Notes under the pieces: generated by a model
What the model was told of the DNA's origin: nothing
The model's input: only the letters and a program-made list of their open reading frames with translations
Database searches by the model: none
DNA from: Manis javanica
Taxonomy: Eukaryota > Chordata > Mammalia > Pholidota > Manidae
DNA: 64,000 nt
Direction: 5' to 3'
Assembly: GCF_040802235.1 (NCBI RefSeq)
Contig: NC_133174.1
Span: 106,707,647-106,771,646, forward strand
Shown: positions 23,095-32,380 of the stretch, piece after piece
How the letters are laid out: each line of letters opens with the position of its first letter
Numbering within the stretch: position 1 is the first letter of the stretch
Translations under genes and position numbers: made by a program

Positions 23095-23812
23095 TACTTC
23101 AATTCTCAGGACAATCCTAGGAAGCATCAGAATTACTGTGACCTCCACTTTAAAGATGAGGAAGCAGAGGCAACAAAGCCATGGGATGCCTTACAAAGGT
23201 CACATAGTTAAGTCTCCAAGTTGGGATTCAAACCAGGTTTGTCAGACTCCAAAGCCCATCTGTTAATTCTCCTCCCTGAAGGACTGTTATAACCATTAAA
23301 TGAAATAAGATATGATATTAACAATAATAAAAGTAACCACCTCCTTGTGTTGAGCACCTACTATCTTGCAGACATTGTCCTAAGAGCTTTCACCAGCAAT
23401 AAAGAACGCATTGGACACTACTACCCCAGAAGTGGGTATTATCACTGTTATTGCCCTCCTTCTACAAAGCAGGAAACTCATTTGCATAGAATGAGGCAGA
23501 GGGTCTAGTTTTTTTTTAATTGCCCAAGGGCTCCTGAATGGCTACTGGATGAGAGTTGGTCACCAGAAAGACAAAGCCATTATTAGAAGCTTAGAATTTT
23601 CAGCCTCACCCCCATCCTCCAGGGAAGGGCGAGAGGCTGGAAATGGAGTTAATAATTGATCATGCCTATGTGAGGAAGCCTCCCTAAAATCCCAATGGTA
23701 GGGGGATGGGAGAACTTCCAGGCTGGTGAACTCATCCTCATCAGGAGAGTGACACATCCCAACTACTGAAGCTGGGGACTCTCATCCTATGTATCTATTT
23801 CATATGACTGTC
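23095..23812. mobile_element. MIR-type SINEs and an old LTR-like relic
   Basis: MIR-like text lies at about 23095-23290 and 23310-23500. The stretch 23530-23770 matches 44640-44870 in inverse orientation (the GGAAGCCTCCCTAAAATCCCA block), so it belongs to an unnamed repeat. Confidence 0.5.
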
Positions 23813-23817
23813 ATCTT

Positions 23818-24244
23818 TGTTAGGCTGAAGGAAGAAAAAACAAGGACATGCAAACAGAACAGAGAGATACCATAAAAGGAGAACAGAACAGACCCCAAGG
23901 TCTGTGCCTTATTTGGAAAGGGGACAGCTCTTCCTGAATTCCATCCTTCTGATGTGCCAACTAAGACCCGGATGTCAGCCTCTTCCCTCTTGGAGGAAAA
24001 AAAGTTTCTAGCTGTCTATTATGTCACCTTTAGCCAATCGTACCTCTCCATGCCCCCTAAGATAGCTTGCCCACTCCTCCCCCTCCTAACCCCTTATAAG
24101 CCCCCACCTCCCTGACCGGGTGTGACTTCCCCGGCCTGTAATACCCAGACTGGGGAACATCACCTGAGAATTGCACTCAAATAAACTGCCTAGCCCTTTG
24201 TTGCCTCTCGTCGCCTGCTTATTTCAGCTAGAATTTATCTTACA
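23818..24244 (+). mobile_element. 5' LTR of the ERV-F-like provirus
   Basis: Starts TGTTAGGCTGAAGG and ends TTATCTTACA. A TTATAAG box lies near 24094-24100 and AATAAA at 24180-24185. Confidence 0.9.
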
Positions 24245-24246
24245 TT

Positions 24247-24264
24247 TGGTGCCGAAATCTGGGA
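24247..24264 (+). other. primer-binding site, tRNA-Phe-like
   Basis: TGGTGCCGAAATCTGGGA sits two bases after the LTR and differs at two positions from the complement of the 3' end of mammalian tRNA-Phe, the primer that names the HERV-F group. Confidence 0.7.
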
Positions 24265-24598
24265 AAGAGCGTGAGCATGGGGCCCTGACTGGCCATCAGC
24301 AGCCCTGCCCCCTCCTTTTCTGACCCAGGACCTCAGCCTGCTCTCCGCTGTGTGGACTGTTTTCTGGTGAGTCCCTCAGTTTCCCCCAGTCTATTTCCCT
24401 TCCTAACTTAGTTTCACCTGGTCCATTAGAAATCATAGCTACATCCAGGTTGGGGCATCCGACCCACCCTCTGTGGGCATCTGGCCTGCCCCTGGCCCTG
24501 CGGTGGTGGAGACGTCCCTCACCCAGGCTCCCAGGACGTCTCCCCTGACTTAGCGTGCTTGGGACATTGGGCGCTCCTCTCAGCACGATTAGTTGGAG

Positions 24599-25080
24599 AG
24601 TGGTGCAGACTTGGGGAAATCAGCCCTCAAAAGCGGAGGTTCAGACCCTGTTGTGGTGTCTCATTTCTAATTTGGCTACTCTATATTTGCCCCCTAGTCT
24701 TTCTTTGCTCTGAGGCTGGGCCTCAGTATCCCTTGGAAAATCAATCTTGCTGGCCCCCTGAGGGAACTTTCAATTTTGGCCTCCTTACTGACTTGACTAA
24801 TTATTGCCACCGGAGTGGAGAGTGGGGTGAAATCCCATATGTGCAGGCTTTTTGGACTTTGCACTCCCGCCCAGACCTTTATGTTAAGTGTTCAACAACT
24901 CAGGTTCTCCTAGCCCAATCTCCAGTTAAAGATTGTCAGCCTCCTACTCTGCCCAGTCCTTCTTCCTTTTCAGATCCTCCAGAGGGCCTTAGTCTCCCAC
25001 CTCTGTCAGCTAGCTGCCCCCACCCCTCTCTGCCACCATCTTTAAGTTCTTTGTCTTCCCCTGTGTCGCTGCCATCTTAA
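24599..25080 (+). pseudogene. gag: gag matrix remnant of the ERV-F-like provirus
   Basis: The frame reads a gammaretroviral matrix core: PQYPLENQS, then W-PPEGTFNF, then EWGEIPYVQAFW, followed by a proline/serine-rich p12-like stretch and a stop at 25078-25080. The open frame has no ATG at its start. Capsid and nucleocapsid are not recognisable downstream. In the family Gag builds the particle; this piece cannot. Confidence 0.7.
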
Positions 25081-25239
25081 AGTCCTACATTCTCAACCAT
25101 GCCGTCTTCCTGCTCCTCTCCTCTTCTGGTGGCTGCACCACCCCCTCCCCCTCTCCTTCCACCTTCACCACCCTCTTCCCCCACCGGAACATGCTCCTCC
25201 TGCCCTCCGGTTCCAGAAGCCACGGACAAGAAGCTAAAG

Positions 25240-26097
25240 AGAAAGAAAGCAATTAAATATCAGTAACTCAAATCTTTATATCAGTTTGTCTGTCTGTGTA
25301 TATGTTTTTATATGAAAAGTGTTGCTAACTGTAGTTGTTATGTCTCAATTTGTATGTTTGTGTGTCTAAGTGTGTAAATGAAAAATATTTTCCTACCTCC
25401 AGATGGTATTAATAAAAATTGATTTAAAAACAAGTGCTTGTGAAAATTGGGCATTCTAAAACTTCCAGATAATCTGATAAAAAATGTTAAGCAGTAATGC
25501 TAATTTGAATTTGGCTGAGGAGGGCATGTCCTTGTAGTTATCAGCTGCCTAAATTTACCTAAAGTCATTTAAGTTGATGTTATCTGCTAAATCTTTTAAG
25601 AATAAAATGCTTAAAGGCTTTGTCTAATATTCAGTAAAAGTCTTGTAAGTAATCTAGCATAGTTGTTACGAATGAGTGAACTAAACAAGTGTGGCAAATG
25701 AACACCTTTTTAATTGTGTGTTACAGTGTGTATACCTACCTACAGCCTGAGAATCTTTGTAGCAACTTAAAACCTTAAAATTTTGCTAAGTTAAGAAGAT
25801 ATACTTTGTGTTTAGTGAGAGATTGTGCTGTAAAGCTCATAGTTACAGAAATTATAAAATGTTCATAAATTTGTCAATCTAAAGAATGCTAGTGTAACAG
25901 TTTACAATAGACTGCTTCTCAGTGTTCACTAAAAATTAAGGTACCTAATGGTTTTGAGTACTAATTAAAACTACTTAAGCTAATAGGGAAAACATTTCTG
26001 CATCCTAAACAATGTGTCTTTTGATAAAAGAAAGTAACTTTGTTCTAAAGTACAGCTGTTTTTACAGAGAGAACTCTAAATGAAAAAAGAAGGGTAT
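25240..26097 (+). mobile_element. AT-rich interior of the ERV-F-like provirus, left part
   Basis: No open frame and no retroviral motif. The AT-rich text continues at 34933 after the nested provirus. It ends with GGGTAT (26092-26097), the target duplicated by that insertion. Confidence 0.6.
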
Positions 26098-26485
26098 TGT
26101 CCCGTCCAGCGGGACTTAGTTATTTGTGGGGACGAGGGGGATCCGACCTGAAAGAAAATGGGGGCGAGAGAAGAGCGAAGGCAAGACAGTATTCTGATCA
26201 AGCCTTCAAATTTTATTGTAAGACGGGGGTAGATATACACCAGTGTTCAGGGGCAGAGTGGGCCATAGGATACTTGTAGGCAGGGGATTGGCTGCATAGC
26301 AGGGGTGGCGCAGCGAGTTACATTCTGATTGGTATATGATAATGGGGAAGGAGGGGGAGAAGAGTATCTCTTGGCGCGCGCGGGCTTCCTTGTTGGCGCG
26401 CGCGGGCTCGTAGCTAATCTCCAAGAAGTGAAGCAGGAACCTCATGAACTGTGGCCATCTTGTTGTCTTTGTGTGGCTCCCAACA
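26098..26485 (-). mobile_element. 3' LTR of the intact provirus
   Basis: In sense it runs from TGTTGGGAGCC (at 26485) to CGGGACA (at 26098). The AATAAA signal is at 26212-26217. Identical to 34545-34932 by inspection. Two GC-rich 16-bp repeats lie at 26371-26386 and 26393-26408. Confidence 0.95.
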
Positions 26486-26499
26486 TCTCCTCTCTTTCT
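26486..26499 (-). other. polypurine tract
   Basis: AGAAAGAGAGGAGA on the minus strand, directly before the 3' LTR: the plus-strand DNA primer site of reverse transcription. Confidence 0.85.
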
Positions 26500-26818
26500 A
26501 TTTATTTTAGAAAGGTGGGCCTTAATCGAGTGAGGGAATAGAGGCCTGGCTCCTCCAGCAGGGTAACATCCTGCAAATGCTCTCGGTATCTTTTAGGGAG
26601 GAGAGGCAGAGCTGAAAGCCAAATTGACCTTAATATATCAAGGCTTTATGTACATATGGATACCAACCTCTATGCAAGCCAGGCGTATTCTCAGGGAGGA
26701 CCAGAGAGGTTCTAGGAAGAACCCTCCCTTGCGGTACTTTGTCTCGCACTCATCTCGATGCCCATACCCTCATAGTTAGGGGTATGTCTGGCTCTGGCTG
26801 ACCAGCATATGGGCCACA
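26500..26818 (-). other. 3' untranslated region of the intact provirus
   Basis: About 320 bases between the env stop and the polypurine tract. In type-D retroviruses this interval carries an RNA export element. I do not find the CTAAGACAGG-type motif here on the sense strand. A near-palindrome, CCTTAATATATCAAGG, is present around 26628-26644. Confidence 0.6.
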
Positions 26819-28816
26819 TTAAGTACGGTGCCAGAATCGATGGTACCATGGTTGAGGCGCCTGTAAAGTTGAAAACCGGAGACCGGGAGCATTGGTTGGC
26901 TCAGTGTAAGACTCTTCATCACAGGCTGTAAGTCTGTGATAATGAACAGCAACCGCTGGCTTGACGAGCTGGTCAACTTGCTCTCGAATAAAAACTGTCA
27001 GTTTTCTTAAGGCCCAAGGGCCAAGAGACACTAAAAGGAAGAATCCTGCCAAGGGTCCAAGGATGGTGGGGATCAGAGTAGTTAACCAAGGGGTGGCAGA
27101 GGTCCAGTTTTTATACCAGGCCTCATCTTTTTCTCTTTGTTTTTGCCTGGCTTCTAGGTTTTTCTTAACTTTATCAATGCTATCTTGCACTAACCCTGTT
27201 TTGTCTTTATAGAAGCAACATTCTTCTTTAAGAGCAGCGCAGAGGCCTCCTTCTTTCAGGAAAAGGAGGTCTAACCCTCGGCGATTTTGGAGCACTACCT
27301 CAGAGAGAGAGACAACAGATTCTTTCAGGCTGTCTAAACCCTCTTGCAGATTTTGTATGTCTTTATCAATAGCTTGACTAAGAGCATAATATTGTTGTTT
27401 AGAAGTAATTATGGAGGCAATGCCTGTTCCAGCCCCAGCTGCTCCTAGTCCTAATAATACAGATAAGGTAATGGCGGTTACTGGCTCACGCTTAGTGCGA
27501 GTAGAGCCCGAGTAATATGGAAGGAGGTCTTCGGTGGGATGTATGAAAATCTTGGGCATGAGCATGACTAAAACACAATATTCATTGTTAGATATTAATA
27601 AGCGCGGGTTAACGGAGGGCGTTATGCCAAAGGAGCAAGCAAAATAAGTACCGTTGGGCGCGACAAGGAATTCATAGGACAGCGGGGGTGAGAAGGAGCT
27701 GTTACAAATGGGTACTAGCTGGGGGGGTAGACGCAAGAGGGGGCTATGTATACAGAGGCCTATTCCCGAAAGCTGCGTCAATGTGAGACCCGGAGAGGTC
27801 TCTGAAAAACGGGAGGGGTCTGACCAGCGAGTCTTGCTGGAGTCATTGGTAAGTATGAGGTCTGCTGAGGTGTTTACTAAAACTGCTATCCCTTCGTAAA
27901 ACGGGGGAACGGGGGAGAAACATAACCAGCACTCGCTATATCCAGTGGAGTTAAGGGATTTTGCAGTCACATTAGCCAGGCCTTTAAGGATTTCGCCTGT
28001 GGAGGGTAAAACCGGGGGGAGCAAGGCCTGGAAAACAGTACTAGTAGACAGGGGAGAAGGGTTAGAAGGTCTTGGGTCTCTTGCCTTAGGGGCAATAGGG
28101 CCAAGGACAACGTGCTTGTTGGCGTTTGGAATGGATCGAATTAATTTGATTTTAAAAGTGAGCCCAGGGTCCTTTCCTGAAACATAAAGCCTTAGCCCCC
28201 ATTCATGTCCCCTGAGCCATCCATCAATAGGGGCCCTTTTTCCCTTGTCAGTAAAGGTAATGGAGAGCGGTGTACATCGCCCCCTTGTGGATTGGGTGCT
28301 TTGACATTCTGGGGTAACAGTTGAGTTAGGCTTGGGATTCCAAGCCCTACTTACAGTTATATAATCCCAGGTGGAGCTAGGCTTCCAACTAGCATCTCCC
28401 GTAGTCTCACACCCCCAGGAGTCACAGAAATAGGAGTCTCTATATCCACATTTATAGTTAAGGGCTCGATCTCTATGAGCTCCCGGGCAGACATAAAATT
28501 CTGTTTCTCTGAGGTAGGTTCTCCTAGGGGTGTTGTTACACCCAGGAGAAGTGGTAGATTGTCCCTCAGGGTAGGTCTCAGGGGAGGTGGAAAAAGGAAA
28601 GTAAATGTCTGGGGTCCCCCAGGCTGCAGAAGCTCCAGCGGCCAAGTCACAGAGATCAGGGGCAAGAACAGGCCATGGGGGGGTACTTGCTAAGGTGGAA
28701 GAACTGAAAACGACGTCTCCTGCTTCATTGGTGACTGTCCAGGTGAAGTTGGAAATCTGATGGGTCCAAACGGGGCGAAAGGTCATGACGAGGGTCAATA
28801 GTGTACATATCTTCAT
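26819..28816 (-). CDS. env: Env glycoprotein, gammaretrovirus type, open
   Basis: Predicted 665-residue envelope precursor. Signal peptide is about residues 1-19. The surface subunit holds the CWLC isomerase motif at 296-299 and many N-glycosylation sites. A furin site RTKR lies at 440-443, followed by an alanine/glycine-rich fusion peptide. The transmembrane subunit has the conserved immunosuppressive-region motif starting about 509, CX6CC at 526-534, a membrane anchor at about 577-599 and a cytoplasmic tail to 665. In the family it binds a cell-surface receptor and fuses membranes. It follows the pol stop by 37 bases and has a splice acceptor nine bases before its ATG. CX6CC marks the gamma-type Env used by type-D retroviruses, unlike the betaretroviral Gag-Pol. 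No stop or frameshift is seen; receptor use is unknown. Confidence 0.93.
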   Translation of the reverse strand: MKICTLLTLVMTFRPVWTHQISNFTWTVTNEAGDVVFSSSTLASTPPWPVLAPDLCDLAAGASAAWGTPDIYFPFSTSPETYPEGQSTTSPGCNNTPRRTYLRETEFYVCPGAHRDRALNYKCGYRDSYFCDSWGCETTGDASWKPSSTWDYITVSRAWNPKPNSTVTPECQSTQSTRGRCTPLSITFTDKGKRAPIDGWLRGHEWGLRLYVSGKDPGLTFKIKLIRSIPNANKHVVLGPIAPKARDPRPSNPSPLSTSTVFQALLPPVLPSTGEILKGLANVTAKSLNSTGYSECWLCFSPVPPFYEGIAVLVNTSADLILTNDSSKTRWSDPSRFSETSPGLTLTQLSGIGLCIHSPLLRLPPQLVPICNSSFSPPLSYEFLVAPNGTYFACSFGITPSVNPRLLISNNEYCVLVMLMPKIFIHPTEDLLPYYSGSTRTKREPVTAITLSVLLGLGAAGAGTGIASIITSKQQYYALSQAIDKDIQNLQEGLDSLKESVVSLSEVVLQNRRGLDLLFLKEGGLCAALKEECCFYKDKTGLVQDSIDKVKKNLEARQKQREKDEAWYKNWTSATPWLTTLIPTILGPLAGFFLLVSLGPWALRKLTVFIREQVDQLVKPAVAVHYHRLTACDEESYTEPTNAPGLRFSTLQAPQPWYHRFWHRT

Positions 28817-28824
28817 TTTTGCCT

Positions 28825-28848
28825 CCTGAAAATAAACAGAAAGGGAAG
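28825..28848 (-). promoter_or_regulatory. candidate env splice acceptor
   Basis: On the minus strand a pyrimidine-rich run ends in TTTTCAG, with the AG at 28827-28826 and the exon starting at 28825, nine bases before the env ATG. This is what a subgenomic env message needs. Confidence 0.7.
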
Positions 28849-28853
28849 GCTTC

Positions 28854-31478
28854 TCAGGGGTTAATATGCCCTGGACTGGAATTATTATTGTTTTTGCCTC
28901 TATTTGTGTCTAGGAGTTTAATGAGCCTATCTGGGAGCCATCGGGCATTTTGTGCCTTAGCATCATATATACAAGCATGTCCTTTCCCCCATATGAGCAC
29001 AGGGTCAGGCCCGTGCCATGTGTTGGTCATCGGATCTCTCCACATAGCCTGTGCATAATTATCTGCCGTGGAGGGATGCCAAAGGCGATCAGCAGCGGTT
29101 TTACCCGCGGAGTCATAAGTAAGGAAATTGAGAACAAACAGTGCATGATTTAGGAGTGTCTTTGCATTACCTGTTCTCGGATAGAGTACTTCTCCCCCCG
29201 ACTGAAGTTTGAATAACATGTTTTTAAGGGTTAAGTGGGCTCTTTCAACAATGCCTTGGCCTTGGGGATTATAGGGAATTCCTGTTACGTGCTTAATATC
29301 TAACTGCGCACAGAACTGTTTAAAGCTAGAGCTGGCGTATCCAGGCCCATTGTCAGTTTTTAAGATTTTAGGTTGTGGTAGATATGCCAGGCATGAGAGA
29401 ACATGGGTAATAACATTTTTAGTTGCCTCTCCCGTTTGCAAGGATGCACATAGGAAACCACTACATGTGTCAATAGACACATGGATATATTTTAATTTAC
29501 CAAAGGGAGGGTAATGAGTGACATCCATTTGCCATATCTCTCCTGGAACTAACCCCCGGGGGTTGATTCCGTTATGAGGCTCTGGGAGGAGAGTTAGACA
29601 TCCTTGACATTGTCGAACTATTTGGCGGGCCTGTTCTCGGGTGATTGAAAATTTGAGTCTAAGAGTGTGAGCATTGAGATGATGTAGTTCATGAGCCCGT
29701 TGGGCTGCAGCCAAGGGTGAGTCTGGCGTGACAGAGGCTACTAATTGAGTCGCCAGATCAACCCTGTCATTGCCTTTGGCAAGCGGCCCTGGAAGGCCAG
29801 TGTGAGCGCGTATGTGCCCGATGAAAAAAGGGGCATCACGGCTTAAAATTAATTTTTGCAATTTTGCGAATAGGGGGGAAGCATTTGTAGAGGGACGTAT
29901 GTAAGGCACTGTCTCTAATAGGGGAACAGAGGTTGCTACATAGGCACTATCAGTGTAAAGGTTAAAGGGGGCATCTATTAAAAGCTCAAAAACCTTGATT
30001 ATTGCAGTTAGTTCAACAAGCTGTGCAGAAGAGAGGTCTGTCTGTATTCGAGTAACTTGCCCATTAATACTGAAAGCGGCTATACCGGAGGAGGACCCAT
30101 CAGAGAACACCATTACGGCCCCAGCAATTGGCGTGGTTTTAGTCCTTTTGGGAAAGACAACCGGGGTCTTTTGAAGGAACTGGACTAATCTGTCTGCAGG
30201 GTAATGATTGTCTATTGTCCCCTGGAAGGAGGTGCAGCTAATTGCCCAATCATCATCATGTTGAATAAGCCATTGTAATTGAGATGTATTGTATGGGAGG
30301 GTTATAACTTCAGGGTCTCTCCCAAACAACTTGAGAGCTGCCTCTCGGCCTAAACGTAAGAGGGCAGCAACTAATTGAGGATAGGTAGCTAAGACTCTAG
30401 GGGGGGAGGCTGGCAAATGAACCCAAAATAGTGGATGGTTTTGCCAAAGGACTCCTGTAGGGGAGAAGGGGGTAGGGAAAATGAGCAGCCACAAACTTAG
30501 ATGTGGAGAGAAGTAGCTAATGGTCTGTTCAGAAATAGCCCGCTCTACAATGGTTAATGCCCTTTGTGCTTCTGATGAGAGCGAGCGGGGGGAGGAAGGA
30601 TCAGGGTCTCCACGTAGGACATCAAACAAAGGCTTTAACTCTCCGGTGGTCAGCTTTAAATAAGGCCTGAGCCAGTTGATGTCTCCTAGCAGACGCTGAA
30701 AATCATTAAGAGTGTTTAAGGAGCTTCTCTTTAACTGAATTTTTTGAGTGAGGATTTTATTAGAAAATAATTCAAAGCCTAAAAATAGTTGGGGGGGGTG
30801 GACCTGGACCTTTTCTGGGGAAATTTGTAGTCCTCGATCTCGGAGGGCAGTGACTAGCTGTTGACTGGCCGCATAGAGCTGTTGCTGGTCAGGACCGGCA
30901 AGAAGAATATCGTCCATATAATGGATAATATACAAAGTGGGGAAGAGCAACCTAAAGGGGTCTATAGTCTGGGCTACAAACTTTTGGCAAAGAGTAGGGC
31001 TGTTGGCCATTCCTTGTGGGAGAACTCTCCACTGAAACCGGGGAGAAGGCCCTACACAATTGGTAATGGGTATACTAAAGGCAAAACGTTTACAATCATC
31101 AGGATGCAAAGGTATGGAGAAAAAGCAATCTTTTAGATCAATTACTAATTTGACATACCCTTTAGGAATAGCTATTGGAGAGGGAATTCCCGGTTGTAAT
31201 GCGCCCATAGGGACCATGGTCTTATTAACCGCCCTGAGGTCTTGTAGGAGCCTCCACTTGCCTGATTTCTTTTGAATTACAAAGATTGGGGTGTTCCAAG
31301 GGGATGTAGAAGGTTCAATATGTCCAGCAGCCAGCTGTTCCTGCACTAACTCTATGGCTGCATTTAATTTTGTAGTGGTAAGGGGCCATTGATCGATCCA
31401 GACAGGAACATCACTTTTCCAAGTAATCTTGTCTGCCTGGAGTGCAGGAGGAGCAACGGCCCTTACGAAAAATGTTTT
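28854..31478 (-). CDS. pol: Pol: reverse transcriptase, RNase H, integrase, open
   Basis: The open pol frame runs from 31478 (after an in-frame TGA) to its stop at 28854, about 874 codons. It has no initiating ATG of its own and is expected as a Gag-Pro-Pol fusion by -1 frameshift. Numbered from 31346, the motifs are: RT with D70 (VIDLKD) and YMDD at 143-146; RNase H acidic residues at about 415, 445, 466 and 530; integrase zinc domain with HLNAH at about 556-560 and C580/C583; integrase catalytic D608, D665 and E701. The C-terminal domain carries a W-PLI-type end. All catalytic residues I know are present. The type is betaretroviral. It makes the DNA copy and joins it to the chromosome. Confidence 0.93.
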   Translation of the reverse strand, partial: KTFFVRAVAPPALQADKITWKSDVPVWIDQWPLTTTKLNAAIELVQEQLAAGHIEPSTSPWNTPIFVIQKKSGKWRLLQDLRAVNKTMVPMGALQPGIPSPIAIPKGYVKLVIDLKDCFFSIPLHPDDCKRFAFSIPITNCVGPSPRFQWRVLPQGMANSPTLCQKFVAQTIDPFRLLFPTLYIIHYMDDILLAGPDQQQLYAASQQLVTALRDRGLQISPEKVQVHPPQLFLGFELFSNKILTQKIQLKRSSLNTLNDFQRLLGDINWLRPYLKLTTGELKPLFDVLRGDPDPSSPRSLSSEAQRALTIVERAISEQTISYFSPHLSLWLLIFPTPFSPTGVLWQNHPLFWVHLPASPPRVLATYPQLVAALLRLGREAALKLFGRDPEVITLPYNTSQLQWLIQHDDDWAISCTSFQGTIDNHYPADRLVQFLQKTPVVFPKRTKTTPIAGAVMVFSDGSSSGIAAFSINGQVTRIQTDLSSAQLVELTAIIKVFELLIDAPFNLYTDSAYVATSVPLLETVPYIRPSTNASPLFAKLQKLILSRDAPFFIGHIRAHTGLPGPLAKGNDRVDLATQLVASVTPDSPLAAAQRAHELHHLNAHTLRLKFSITREQARQIVRQCQGCLTLLPEPHNGINPRGLVPGEIWQMDVTHYPPFGKLKYIHVSIDTCSGFLCASLQTGEATKNVITHVLSCLAYLPQPKILKTDNGPGYASSSFKQFCAQLDIKHVTGIPYNPQGQGIVERAHLTLKNMLFKLQSGGEVLYPRTGNAKTLLNHALFVLNFLTYDSAGKTAADRLWHPSTADNYAQAMWRDPMTNTWHGPDPVLIWGKGHACIYDAKAQNARWLPDRLIKLLDTNRGKNNNNSSPGHINP

Positions 31479-32380
31479 TCAAACCCTAAACCTGAGCGGT
31501 CTATCTTAGGCGTGGCCAGTATCGGGTTGGGATCTCCCTGTTTTAGTTTGCCCAACCCCTGACCAGGGAGGTAACCCTGTGAAAGCATCTGCTGTGTTAC
31601 AACTTCATTAGGGCTACACATGATGACTTTCATTTGAGAAAGGATATCTCTTCCCCAAAGATTTACTGGCAACCCAGGAACTACGAAGGGTTGAATGAAT
31701 CCGGTATTTCCTTCTTCGTCTTCCCAGTTTAGTAACTGTGAGCTCTGTAAGGTGTTTCTTGACTGCCCAATTCCTTGTAGATGGGTCAAGGAAGCGTGTA
31801 AGGGCCAGCTGGAGGGCCATGAAGCCTGAGATATGACCGTAGAGTCGGCCCCCGAATCTAAAATTCCTTCAAATACTTTTCCTTGGATCTTAAGCTTAAG
31901 AGTGGGGCGTTCTTTAGTAATGGCTTGGATCCAATATAAGTCTGAAGAACCTGGGGTAGAGGAGCCTCGCTTCTTATGAATAGCAGGGTGAGATGTACTT
32001 AAAGGGAGGGGGAGTGCCTGCGCAAGGCGCTGACCTTTCATAATGCTGACAGGGCACTGGGGAGCACTAGCAAGAATTTTTATTTCTCCAGTATAGTCAT
32101 TGTCAACTAAGGAAGGGTGGACAATAAGGCCGTTTATTGTGGTGGAAGCTCGCCCTAAAATTAGAAAATAAGTATCTTTGGGAGGTGGGCCATAAATTCC
32201 TGTGGAAATAATTGTAACTCCCTCTTCAGGCGTTAATATTGTTGAGGAGGAGGCACAGAGGTCAAGTCCTGCACTCCCGGGTGTGGCCCGATAGAGGGCG
32301 GGAGTGCTACAGCTAGGCTGTTCCCCGAGGCCGGCTGAAATGGAATTGGCTGGGGGGCCCGGGGCTGGCCCCTCAGCCCG
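31463..32380 (-). CDS. pro: Pro: dUTPase, aspartic protease and G-patch, open
   Basis: The frame lies -1 to gag and stays open from the slippery site (32380) to TAA at 31463-31465, about 305 codons. The N-terminal part reads a dUTPase: a SAGLDL motif, then DNDYTGEI, and a GQRLAQ motif near 32041. The protease active site DSGAD lies 62-66 residues after the Met at 32041. A C-terminal G-patch (glycine-rich, GYLPGQGLG) follows. This dUTPase-protease-G-patch order is typical of betaretroviruses such as type-D viruses. The protein is expected only as Gag-Pro fusion. The protease matures the particle, and the dUTPase limits uracil in viral DNA. Confidence 0.9.
   Translation of the reverse strand, partial: RAEGPAPGPPANSISAGLGEQPSCSTPALYRATPGSAGLDLCASSSTILTPEEGVTIISTGIYGPPPKDTYFLILGRASTTINGLIVHPSLVDNDYTGEIKILASAPQCPVSIMKGQRLAQALPLPLSTSHPAIHKKRGSSTPGSSDLYWIQAITKERPTLKLKIQGKVFEGILDSGADSTVISQASWPSSWPLHASLTHLQGIGQSRNTLQSSQLLNWEDEEGNTGFIQPFVVPGLPVNLWGRDILSQMKVIMCSPNEVVTQQMLSQGYLPGQGLGKLKQGDPNPILATPKIDRSGLGFEKHFS

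Noticed and set aside
24559-24598. Start of the ERV-F-like gag frame
   Set aside because: The frame begins at a TTG, and the first part is not in the same frame as upstream matrix-like sequence, so I did not call it a working start.
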